Below are positions 45,773 to 56,491 of a DNA stretch of 64,000 bases, piece after piece. The stretch comes from Zarea fungicola (lineage: Eukaryota; Ascomycota; Sordariomycetes; Hypocreales; Cordycipitaceae). Numbering within the stretch: the first letter of the stretch is position 1; every line of letters begins with the position of its first letter. A program made the position numbers and the translations under genes. The notes under the pieces were generated by a model, which did no database searches, had not been told where the DNA came from, and saw only the letters and a program-made list of their open reading frames with translations. The stretch is taken from contig FWCC01000210.1 of the NCBI GenBank assembly GCA_900169235.1, positions 1 to 64,000 on the forward strand, written 5' to 3'.

Positions 45773-45822
45773 CCTAGGTAGTACCTAGGTACCTAGGTAG
45801 GTACTAAGGTACTAGTAGGCAC
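45773..45822. repeat. palindromic CCTAGGTA-rich block
   Basis: Overlapping copies of CCTAGGTAC and its complement (GTACCTAGGTACCTAGGTAGG and following), able to fold into hairpins. Related TACCTACCTA/TAGGTAGG tracts occur near 285, 14583, 26660 and 48611. Confidence 0.6.
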
Positions 45823-46267
45823 TGAAGTTGGTGCTAGAAAAGCGGCCTACCTTTACCAATGCAGTACTCAACTGTGGCCAGATTGGACAACAATATCTGA
45901 CATCAACATGATTGCACCCGCGTATGTACTGTATTGACTGGATAGCACCCATCCAGGAAGCTAGACCAATTCAACAATGTATGTACGGTGCTGGGCTGAT
46001 GATTCAGCAGCGAGGACCACAAATTTTCTGACCCACCGACTGCGATCGCAGAGTGGGTTGTCGCTGGCTGCCAGGCTCCAGCCAACCTCACGACCTATTC
46101 ACGATTCAATTCTGCACGTCGCGACACCACCCAAGCCATCAATCCCCAGTCCGGATTATCCTGTATCATCCCTGTACTTATAAATATTGTCGGAAAACGC
46201 CTCGTAACATCCCTGAACGCCGTACGAGCCGCCCTCCTGTCCTCAATCAGCGTCAGGCGCCGAAGAT

Positions 46268-48377
46268 ATGAACAACGCTGGGGGCCAGCCGCAGCATGGC
46301 CAACCTGGCCAGGCAGGCCAACCTCAGCCGCCGCGACCACCACCAATGTACCAACCGGCCCAGATCAGAAGTCTTCCCCTTTTGAGCGAAGAGGAAAAAG
46401 TAAAATACGAGCATGGCGTTACTGGGCTCTGGACGCGCATGAATAACTCCCCGCCAAACAGCCAGGAGCATTTGGCAGCTCGCAATAAGATTATCGAGTT
46501 CTCTCGCATGCTCATCTCCAAGATTCAAAGCCGCCGAAATCAAGCACAACAGCAGCAGGGACAGCAAGGTGCTGCGACAGGCGGGCAGGCTACTGGTGCG
46601 GCGCAGCCTCAAACAACCACGGCGCAGCCAAAAGCACCTCAGCAACCAGCGGCTCCTCCGTCTGGTATCTCTGCGACAAATACGAACGGAGCAACTACTA
46701 CGACCGCTTCAGCAACAGCTGCTTCAACAGCTTCTGCCGCTGCTGCTGCACTGACGAGACCAAAGGTGCCGGATCATCTGATGGCCCATGTCAACAAGAT
46801 GACATTTAAACCCCCGCAGCACCTTGCAGGGAAGAATCCTGCCGACGCTGCGAAATGGATAGAGGAAATGAAGGAGCGCTACGGAAGGGCACTGATGACG
46901 ATGGAGTCGGCCAAAGCCAAAGTAGCCAGCATGGACAAAGTATTCCAGGACCGTGCACATAGCGGTAATCCATTGAAGGACGAAGAGCTCCGTCAATATC
47001 GCCTTCGCCGGGAACAACACCTGAAACTACATAACGACGGCCAAAAATGGGTTGAGACTGTCAGAAAGCAGCAGGAGGGAATACAAAGCGTAGCGGCACA
47101 GGCGGCGCAGGCGCAGGCGCAGAATACCGCTGCCGCCCAGAACAAGGCGAACGGTGCCGCTGCCGCAGCGGCGACCCAACAAAGCCAAACCGCCGCGGCT
47201 CCCGTCAATGCTGGTGCTGAGGCGGTAAAGAATCAGCAACAGCAAAGACAGACGCCAGTCACAGCACAGCAGCAGCAGCAGCAGCAGCAGGCACGACTGG
47301 CTGCCCAGAACGCAGCTAGCACAGCCGTCAAGCAAGAACCACAGCAACCAGCGCCCGTCAATACAGCTCTCGCAAACGCACAAGCCCAAACACCAGCCCA
47401 AGGAGCCGCGCGTGTTGGCACCCCGCAGGGTGTAACGGCAGCTGTAGCTGGCGGCCCAACCCGCGCCTTGAGTCACTCTGCAGCCATGTCACTCGCAAAC
47501 CAACGCGCGGCCGCCCAACCTGCCAACGCAGCCATAGCAAACCAACAACAACAACAACAACAGCAGCACCAAGCTGCACAGCAGGCACCACTTCAGCAGC
47601 AACAGCAACCGCAAGCTGCTGTTACCCCGATCTCCAGCACACCAGGTGCCACCAACAACTCGGCCATCAACGCTGCCACGCAGCAGCAGCAGCAGCAGCA
47701 GGGTCACCCGCATGCACACCCGCCCCAGCAGCCACCCGCATCATTACAGTCCAAGATGCCCATCCAGAAACAGTTACCTGAGCGCGCCACAGCGGTCCCC
47801 CAAGGAGTGACCCTCGGCGGTGGCGTCGCAGCGGGCCGACCAACGCTTTCGCAGGGCGGCGGCACCCTGGGTGGCGTCATGAACCAACCGGCCATGGCCA
47901 AAATTCCTGCGTATAGTCACGATGCGGAAGGCGACCATGTTCTCAGCAAGAAGAAGCTTGACGAGCTCGTGCGACAGGTATGCGGCGCACCGGCGGAGGG
48001 GTCGTCTGACGGGAACCTCTTAACACCAGAGGTGGAGGAGGTGAGTTTTTATCTTGATAATGAATTCTCTGGGAGAAGACACTCGCTCTTTGCTAACAAA
48101 TGTTTCCCCCTTCTACCTATAGAGCGTCCTGAATATGGCTGATAGCTTCATTGACAATGTGCTTCACGCAGCCTGCCGCAACTCAAAAGAGCGTGGCTCC
48201 AAGGTTCTCGAGATTCGCGACATCCAGCTTGTGCTGGAGCGCACCTACAACATTCGCGTACCCGGATATTCATCGGACGAGCTGCGCACAGTGCGCAAGG
48301 TACAGCCCTCGCCGGGTTGGATCGCCAAGATGAGCGCCGTTCAAGCAGCCAAGGTGATGCCCGGAAAGGGAGAGTAG
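46268..48377 (+). CDS. taf12: TFIID/SAGA subunit TAF12
   Basis: TAF12 is a histone-fold subunit shared by TFIID and SAGA, pairing with TAF4 or Ada1. Exons 46268..48040 and 48123..48377 (donor GTGAGT, acceptor CTATAG) give 675 aa. The N-terminal region has [20 protein letters not shown] and [19 protein letters not shown], a conserved helical domain of fungal TAF12. A ~350-residue Gln/Ala-rich middle follows with several poly-Gln tracts. The histone fold is at the C-terminus: [33 protein letters not shown] (crossing the exon join), [22 protein letters not shown]. The intron splits the fold at helix 2, which supports the splicing model. Confidence 0.95.
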
Positions 48378-49253
48378 GCATCTCAACCAAGGGGTCACGT
48401 GTCTCGAGGTCGCAGGAGAAGATAGGAACATCATTATATCCTATAAGCAGGAACAATGTCATTGTGATGGCTAGTTTTCTGTTCCCTTGTATTGTTTTTC
48501 CCCATGTATTTTTGCACGGGGCGTTTTTTTGGAGCGTTTTTGGCTGAGAAGGATTTCTATTAAATTTATTACTGGACCGGTCGGAGAGGGCAGGAGAGAA
48601 TAGCCGTTGGACCTACCTACTAAGAGGGGGTGTTTTCTCTCACATGGCTTAAAAATGTTTTCAGTATTGAGACTTTATGTTTTAGCGTGCTAAGATACTA
48701 TAATAACTGTAATAGGGTTAATATAGTTACAAGTCCAGCCTTTACCTATTTTAAGGTGACGGACGGATCAACGGGCGACTGGCCATACAGTAGCTTAGTG
48801 TCTGGCTACCTCAATATTTGTTTTTTAACCTGTTGGTAGTCAGCTTTTGTCTCGGCAATTGATATAGACATAACCGATTTTACTGCATACACATGACTCC
48901 CCTAACACAGCCGTCTAATTGATTGGAAACTCCATATCACAGGTACTTCATATTTGGCCCCAGGCCTTAACAGGACCTCCTGAAGGCGCTCGGAAGGCGG
49001 TGAAAATGGCCTTAATTGACTCGCTGCCTAGCAGGCAGCCTCAACATCCCTGATAGTCTCAATTTACTGCAGCTTGACCAGCCTCAACCTCAACAGATTC
49101 AACAGCCTCAGTTGGTTTAATTGCCTCAATAGCTGGCTGGCCTGCTGGGTATTAGAGGGGTACTTATTATGTCCCTTTAGGTACTTACAACCTCGGCATA
49201 TATTCATGATAAAAAGAAGTTTTAAAGATTAAATATATATCTGCTTTACTGTC
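48378..49253. other. convergent region TAF12 / P450 with decayed repeat
   Basis: No gene. It contains TAF12's 3' flank, an AT-rich stretch near 48650-48740, and the decayed copy 2 of the inverted-repeat element (listed separately). Confidence 0.45.
48755..49165. mobile_element. MITE-like element, copy 2 (decayed)
   Basis: The left part (GTGACGGACGGATCAACGG, then TAGTCAGCTTTTGTC about 80 bases in) parallels copy 3's left part (GCGACGGATCAGTGTACGG, then TTGTCAGCTTTTCC). The interior has CCTCAACAG/CCTTAATTG/CCTCAATAGCTGGC units like the complement of copy 3. The right terminal repeat is not recognisable. Boundaries are approximate. Confidence 0.45.
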
Positions 49254-51125
49254 TCACAACTCCCTGAGGGCCACATAACATTTTCGCGGCTGATTCATTA
49301 GCACCTGGACGCTGTCATAAGACGACAAGTCTTCCGGACAGGGCAAGAATGCAAACTGCCATAATAGCAGCGTAATCAGCATCTTAAACTGGACATAGAC
49401 CATCCTGCGACCAAAGCAGCCTCTCTGGCCCATGCCAAACGGAATGCTCGGAAACGCCGTGGCGTCGAATTCCTCCCTGCCCGTCTCTGCATCCTTCACC
49501 AGCCAGCGCTGCGGGTTGAACTCGTCCATGCCGCTCTCGTCAAACATCTTGTAATACCCCGCACCCTTTCGGTCCTCCAATGCCCGCTGGGACGACGCGC
49601 TGCGAAGAGACTCGTCGATGGTCAGGCTCGGCTTGGTGAAGCCAGGCCCCTTGTTGACAATGACGACGGTCGTGCCTTTAGGGATGGGTTTACCGAGGAC
49701 GACGGTGTCACGCGTGCACTGGCGGTCCGTCATGGCGGCCGCGTGGGAGAGGCGCAGAATCTCTTCGATGTAGGCGAGGAGGTAAGGGATATGTGTAGTC
49801 GTGATTTCAGAGTGCGTTGGGAAGCGCTGCTCGGCAACGGCCGTTGAGTGCGCGGCACGGAGGTGTGCGCGGAGGGTTGATTGGTGGGCTGGGTTGTCGG
49901 CCATGAACTTGACGCCCCAGGAAATGACATTGGCCGTGGTTTCGTGGCCGGCAGTCACAAAGCCAAACATCTGATGACTGGTGTGAGCCTACGTACGGGA
50001 ATGGAACTGATTTATGAAAAGGGGTCGCGGGGGAAGAAAGGAGAAGTAGCTTACTTCATCTTTTATAGAGTCGGACCAGAATATAGGTTCGCGATCTTCT
50101 TTTACCGCCATGGCTCTCTCGCGCTGAAGAATCAGATCAAGGCCGCATTTCAGTTTGGAATCTCCATCCTCAAGCTTGGATTTCTCGAGCCTGGCGATGG
50201 CTTTGTCGACCTGATCCTTGATAAAGCCATCTTTAAGTTTGCGTAGTTTGCGCACTTTGGGGATTAAAGACAACAACCACCAGGCGATGGCTGGGAAGCC
50301 AGTGACGGCGACCTTTGTGATATTTTCGGTAGTCCGAAGCATGGCGTCCATGGTCGGCGCGAGAGGTGCACGTGGAAACTCAACATGCTGACCATCCGCT
50401 GCACCCTCGCGAATCTCTCTCCGGGCTTCGTTGTCCATGCCATTGAACAATTCCAACTGTGTCAGCAGCGCTCTCTCCTCTGCCCCATCGCCATAGCCAA
50501 AGTCGTAAATAGCGTCGAGCGTACTATACTGCAAGTCATGCTGCGCAGCAAACGCCCTACCCTCGCCCGCAATATCGCACTTGATCCTCCACAGCTCGAG
50601 AAGGCGACACGCACCCGCATACATGTTTGGCGCTGCGACGCGATTGAGAAATTGTGGCGACATGAGATCCTGCAATAGCCGTCTATGTGTCGCCCACTCT
50701 GGGCCGGTCTTGAGACAAGCGTGAAACTTGGGAAGCTCTCCGCGGAGGAGCGCGATGGCGAGGTCGGAGCGCTCAAACTCGTCCTTGCGACGGACGAGAA
50801 TGTCCTGGCCCTCACGGAAATCAGAGACGACGACAAAGGGGCGGGAAAAAGGGACGAGAAAAACCTGCCAGACGGGGCTGCGGTGGCGGTCACTCTGGCG
50901 GACGACCCATTCACCAATGTTGTCAGGCATCTCGCGCTGGATGGCCATGATGTCTCCGAGGAGTGAGCGCACGGCCTCGGGATTGTGCGGGATGCCGGGG
51001 ATAGGTTTGGGGAGGACGAGGCGCCGAAGCAGGCAGAGACCAGCGGTGATGAGAAAAATTGCTGAGATGGGGGTCTGGTGGGAGAGCCAGACGCTCGTGA
51101 GGAAGCTAGATATGTGGACAGACAT
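49254..51125 (-). CDS. cytochrome P450 monooxygenase
   Basis: Membrane-anchored ER P450. Exons 50055..51125 and 49254..49970 (donor GTAAGC, acceptor ATCAG) give 595 aa from MSVHISSFL; an ATG nine codons upstream is possible. The N-terminal helix ISAIFLITAGLCLLRRLVLP and the proline hinge PKPIPGIPHNP precede the fold. Key motifs: I-helix AGHETT at about 364-369, ExxR (EEILR) at about 427-430, the PERF-like FNPQRW, and the heme loop FGMGQRGCFG with the Cys ligand at about residue 542. Substrate is unknown and the family is not resolved by eye. No tailoring genes, transporter or pathway regulator adjoin it, so a secondary-metabolite cluster is not indicated; its flanks are TAF12 and RPN3. Confidence 0.93.
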
Positions 51126-53347
51126 GGCTGCTTCTGTTAGAGTACATGCCAATGGAAGTAATCTACCTGGAGATATTTCGAGAAGAGGATCAGTCAGAAG
51201 CCAATATCATGACGGCGTAGCTTGATTACGAGTGTATGTAATGGAGCCGGTTATATGACAAGACGGGAGCCAGAATGGCATTAGTGGGAATACAACATGA
51301 CCTGAGCAGACCTTGAATTGAAACTCGGAGGTTCTGGGAGTAGTGCCGAAAAGCGACAGAGACGGCAACAGCTAGTTATTATACCAACCACGAAATAACC
51401 AAACCAAGTTACTATTTATTAACTAACTAGCTTATGCCGCCATTGCCGGCAAGTGTTTGTGGGGGTAATAAGCCACACTTATAATGGCGGCGTGAAATGC
51501 TGTACCTTGAAGATCAAAGTCCACAATGTGCTGGGAAGGAATCTAGATATCCTCCGAAGCCCTAGCAGATCTATCGGACCAGTAACTTAATTTGGGCTGG
51601 GGATAATAAAGACGTGAGGGATGGCCACAGTGTCCGTTTGTTCTTGAGTGGTTTGCGTTTCCCGCTAGGAAGAAAAAAAAACCACAAGCAATAAATATCT
51701 GCACGTTAGATCAGTGGTCTCTACTTTTTGGCTGTCTTTTTCATGCCCATATTGAAGGTAAGAAAGGCTGACAGAGGCCTCTGTATAGGTGCAAGCGATG
51801 GGAGTTAAATAAGTACCTTGCTTGGTCTTATTATCAGTGATGGACTTTTGCACGCTGGCCGGCTCCTCCGTACATTGACATGATTCTTTTGATTTAACCG
51901 TCTTATCCAACAAAAAAAAAAAAGAAGAAGAAGAAGCCAGATTTAATGTCCTTCCCAAATGGGCTGCGGGTGTGCAATCCTGCATGCCTTATTGGCCAAG
52001 CATGAGCCGATACACACGGCAGTTGAGACAACCCCTTGCAGCACAACGACGGCCTGGGGCCGTTCTGAGAGTTTTGGGGTTATTCGAATCTATGGTGACA
52101 TGACATTGCCGGTGTTTGACAGGTAAATTGATTTAGTAGTTGGGCCAGCAGACACCTGTCATATGGAATTTGGCCGTTACGCGGTAGAAAGCAGCGACGA
52201 CGATAGCTTTTGTAGTGCCGTTTAACGCTTGGCAACTGTAGAAGCGTAATGGGAGCATCATGCCATCGGTTGTAGCCAGTGGATCATTAGTATCTACCTG
52301 CAAATCTGTTGCAAGTCTACCTAGTAGAAAAGACCAATGAGCCCCCCCCCCCCAGCCCAAGATGTGTGAAAGATCGATTCAAAGAGTGAGGTTACAGGGC
52401 AGAAGATGAGATCTTTAGCGACAGGAGGCGCTGAAAAATGGTGCAGACAGTACTAATCCAAGGTGCATATAGGTACATTACTTGTGACCCACTGTAACGC
52501 ACCTGTAGGTTGGTACCATTAGTACAGTGAGTTGTGCGTGTGCCTACAGCGCTTTGCCGCTGCGTCCGTTTCTGTACAGGTAGGCCTGCTGCTGTAAGCA
52601 CAACGTCATGTACAGAGTACGGAGTATGATAATATCAATGGGAGGTAGGCTATCCGCCGCTCTCTGGCACAATTCCAAATTGTATACAGATTTAATATTG
52701 ATGGTATGTATACTATTGTCTTTTTGTTTTTCTTTGTATTGCCTCTCAATGCGAAAACCATGCCTCCTGTGCTCTTATTCTTTGCATCGCCGAGTTGCTT
52801 CATAAATCAACTGCCCAGTCTGCTTAGCTCAGCAGGCTCCTTGTACACACAAGACAGTCTTTGAGGGTACGTACCAGGGTACGCTGCCACGCGTGCCGCT
52901 GTCGCCTGGCCTCAAGGTACCTGTGCGACTGGTCCCGTGGCCCGTGCTCTCTTATCACTTTGGGAAGCTCGAACCTTCTCCAGCACAGCAACTCCATTCC
53001 AAATCAACCTGAACATCTCCATTTCATCCCATCCGATCGCTCAACCACGACCTCTGCGATCCGTCCACGACTGTCAGCGACGCCAATTGCCCATCTACAC
53101 TTTTTTCTGCGCCCCAGCTGTGACACCTGCAGCTACGCGCCCGCCTACCAGCTCGCCGTTTTTTCGCCACGGGGGCCAACGCTGACGCTGCCCTGCGAGC
53201 CTAAATCCCGTAAGCGCGCCTCTGGCATCACGAGCGCCAACTTTTCTGTCATCGCCTCCATCCATAGCATCTTCAGCTTCCGCATTTCATCCTCTGCTCT
53301 CGCTTCCGAAAATAAACCTTGCCCGTTGATTCGAGCTACAGAGCGCC
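51126..53347. other. intergenic region, divergent P450 / RPN3, 2.2 kb
   Basis: No gene is supported. A-rich runs occur near 51670 and 51910, and a C-run near 52348-52355. The last 450 bases are CT-rich RPN3 leader with a 169-codon frame lacking domains. Confidence 0.4.
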
Positions 53348-55210
53348 ATGCCCAGCAAGACGCCTCATAACAACGGCAAGAAGCCTGTCAATGGCGTGCA
53401 CAAAGATACTGAGATGAAGGACGCCAGTAAGCCCAAGGGAAAGAAGGGTGCCAAGGATGGCGAGGATGAGATGACTGTTGTCGTACCCCCTTCCAAGGGC
53501 AAGAAGGGCCCTGTTGCCAGTACTGCCGATGCTGATGGCGACGTTTCCATGGGCGACGAGAATGCGGGCGAGCAGGTTGACCCTGCGGAGCAGACTGTCA
53601 CAGGTAGGATCATAGTCCCTTCAAGTCTCCACCAACAGGCTGTTTGCGCACACGTGTGTCATGAATTTAACCCCTTTGCTTTTGAACTGCAGATATCAAG
53701 AGCAATTTTGCTCTGCTAGACCGCGCCGTTGCTCTCTTCGACGCCCGCTTCTCCCTCCGAGCACTGCGATCCATCTCCCTGCTCCGCAAACGCCTGAATC
53801 CCGATATCATTTCGCGGGCCATTGTTGACACTTTCCCCGCCACTGTCACATCTGGAAATGTCGCCAAGTCCCTCCTCGTCGCCATTGGCCGCGAGAGCAT
53901 CCCGCTCAAGGCCCTCAGCGAGATGGACATTGACTCTGACTCTAAACCCGGCAAGAATGGCGTGAAGAAAGAGACCAAGGAAGTCATTCCAGAGATCGAC
54001 ATCTTCCTCGGCATCCTCGTACAGGTTTATCTCTTTGACTCTAAAAAGTATGAGCACGGTGCCGCCTTCTCCGAGAAGCTGGCTGAGCGCGTCCAGTCTC
54101 TCAACCGCCGTACATTAGACTCCCTGTCATCCAAGGTTTATTTTTACTACTCGCTCTTCTGCGAACATATCGCCCCTCTGCCCCCGTCGCCGGAGTCTCC
54201 CATTGTCGCAATTCGACCAACTCTGCTGGCAGCTCTGCGTACAGCGGTCTTGCGCAAGGACATTGACACGCAAGCCTCAGTCATCGTACTGCTGTTAAGA
54301 AACTATCTCTTGACATCTCACATCAACCAGGCCGATCTTTTGGTATCACACACTCAGTTCCCCGAGAATGCTGTCAATAACCAAGTCGCTCGATTCCTGT
54401 ACTATCTGGGTCGCATTCGTGCCATCCAGCTACGATACACTGAAGCCCACGAACACCTCACCGCCGCCACCCGCAAGGCTCCATCGAGCAACTGCGCCGT
54501 TGGCTTCTCACAGACTGCGACCAAGATTCTTATGGTTGTCGAACTACTCATGGGTGATATTCCTGACCGCGCCACATTCCGCCAGCCTGCCCTTGAGGAT
54601 GCCCTGCACCCATACTTTCTCCTTGTGCAGGCGGTCCGCGTTGGTAACCTGGAAGAGTTCGAGATCGCTATCGCCGACCACGCCGATACCTTCCGCCGCG
54701 ACGGCACATATTCTCTGATTTTGCGCTTGAGGCAAAATGTCATCAAGACCGGCATCCGCATGATGTCGCTGTCATACTCGCGCATTTCTCTGCGAGACAT
54801 TTGCATTCGCCTGCAACTCGGAAGCGAGGAGTCTGCTGAATACATTGTCGCCAAGGCCATCCGCGATGGTGTCATCGAAGCTACTCTGGACCGCGAACAC
54901 GGATTTATGAAGAGCAAGGAGGTCGGCGACGTGTACGCTACCAGAGAGCCTGGCGAGGCATTCCATGATCGTATCAGAGCGTGCCTCGCTTTGCATGATG
55001 AGAGTGTCAAGGTAAGCCTACCATCTTTGCCCCATCTCCTGCAACTAATCTAAATGTGTTTTGTAGGCTATGCAGTTTCCCATGAACCAACACCGCCTGG
55101 AGCTCAAGAATGCACAAGAAGCGAGAGAGCGCGAGCGAGAAATGGCCAAGGAAATACAAGAAGGAGATTTGGATGACGACGATCTAGGAGGTGATTTTGA
55201 CGGAATGTAG
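53348..55210 (+). CDS. rpn3: 26S proteasome lid subunit Rpn3 (PSMD3)
   Basis: PCI-domain scaffold of the proteasome lid. Exons 53348..53603, 53693..55011 and 55067..55210 (donors GTAGGA, GTAAGC) join to 572 aa. A Lys/Glu-rich N-terminus is followed by DIKSNFALLDRAVALFDARF. TPR-like helices include YYLGRIRAIQLRYTEAHEHL and ALEDALHPYFLLVQAVRVGN. The PCI winged helix contains ISLRDICIRLQLGSEESAEY and KAIRDGVIEATLDREHGFM. The last exon adds AMQFPMNQHRLELKNAQEA and the acidic tail DLDDDDLGGDFDGM. Strong codon bias, like RPT3 in this window. The two proteasome genes are not linked closely enough to share regulation. Confidence 0.96.
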
Positions 55211-56491
55211 TGAAGCCGTTCTTATTCTTGCATGTTTTAATACAGCCGCTTTGATCGGCGTTGGCAATCAAACCCGCAGCAGTCTCAACTTACACGTGTA
55301 GATGGCGAGGTCTACTACTCGGACGTGGAGGCATATGTGTGGATGGTGAAGGAGGAGTAGAAGACCATTACAGAGGAGCGCGACGAGGCTTCTCGCGCTT
55401 GTACTACATATTGACATGGCGGGGAGGATACTACTAGAGATAAGCTGGGGAGGTAAACAGCAATATAAGATATCAAACTATTTGCGTATGAACCGGAGAG
55501 TTTTGTAAGCGCCAGGTTGTTTTCACTTGGGCGATTTGAGAAATTCAACCTACAACCGTAGGCAACTGAAGGTGATTTTAGGTCGGAGAAGTTGCACCTT
55601 TCGAATCGCGACATACAAGCACGTGACGCGCCCAAAGTCATGCCAGATGGCATGAGAGGGGCGGCACTGCCTCTTGTCGCGTTCGCTCACCATTTGTACC
55701 GTACCTAGGGCGACGGATCAGTGTACGGCTACCCTTGGGATGTATTTTTCTGTTTGTTTGTCAGCTTTTCCAGGGTTATGTCGCTTCTAACCCTAACCCT
55801 GTCATCATGTTAGCATAGTGGCTTGAAGAGGGCATACTCGCCAGCTATTGAGGCTATTCCTAGCGCTGGTCAGTTAACTAATTAATAAGGCTATCAAGTC
55901 AATTAAGGCTATTGAGGTAATTAAGGCTGTTGGGACTGTTGAGGCTGTTGAAGCTGTTGCAGCTATTGTCAATCTCGTGCCATCGTTGCCATTGAGGCAA
56001 CATGGTAACCCGCCAGCGAGTCAATTAGGCTGTGTTTAGGTTTGACATAACAAAAAAGCTGACTAACAAGCAAGCGCAGGCAATATCTGCTGAGGGTATG
56101 CCGTACGCCAGGCTAGAGTACGGCTAGCCGTACACTGATCCGTCGCCCGTATCTAGATCCCTCCATCGTAACTGTTCAGCGCGTCAAATTGACAATTTCC
56201 ATAGCAGCCAACTGCACTTACCAGAATTCTCTGACGAAAGCGCGCTGTTATTAATACCTTGACGACCCCCACACACCAAGCGGCTGGATACCCTGGCTTG
56301 TTTGCCTTGTCTCTGCGTCACACCAACCACTGGCCAGCCAAAATCCGCTCCCACCGCCCGCCCGTTTTGGGAAGCCGTTGGTAACGACGTTTCGATTTTG
56401 CCCAGTGGGCTGCCCAGATAAAAGTGAAATTCACACCCCCTCCGCGGCCTCGCACAGCTCTTCTTTCTCCTTTCTCTCCTCCCGCAGCTGC
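55211..56491. other. intergenic region with repeat element, RPN3 to MYST gene
   Basis: RPN3's 3' flank, then a well-preserved inverted-repeat element at 55708-56148 (listed separately), then the leader of the MYST gene. A 112-codon frame at 55315-55653 (-) is not supported as a gene. Confidence 0.5.
55708..56148. mobile_element. MITE-like element, copy 3 (best preserved)
   Basis: 441 bp with perfect 24-bp terminal inverted repeats beginning GGGCGACGGATCAGTGTACG at both ends. It is flanked by GTACCTA (left) and GTATCTA (right), a plausible 7-bp target duplication with one transition. The interior has no coding capacity; it carries TAACCCTAACCCT near 55788 and an array of AGGCTATTGAGG/AGGCTGTTGAGG units at about 55850-55975. 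The GTACGGCTAGCCGTAC palindrome adjoins the right end. Non-autonomous; the transposase family cannot be told from the ends. Confidence 0.75.

Larger units (their letters stand above)
41930..46267. other. long gene-free region, 4.3 kb
   Basis: No gene is supported. It holds the leader of the acidic-protein gene, TG-type microsatellites at 42151-42175 and 42690-42767, a GGTGGT/GATGGT array near 42955-42985, and a palindromic CCTAGGTAC-rich block near 45773-45822. The last 200 bases are TAF12 leader. Open frames inside (for example 44005-44241 and 45209-45544) lack domains and bias. Confidence 0.4.

Noticed and set aside
49254..55210. Secondary-metabolite gene cluster around the P450
   Set aside because: Neighbours are TAF12 and RPN3; no synthase, transferase, transporter or pathway regulator is present.
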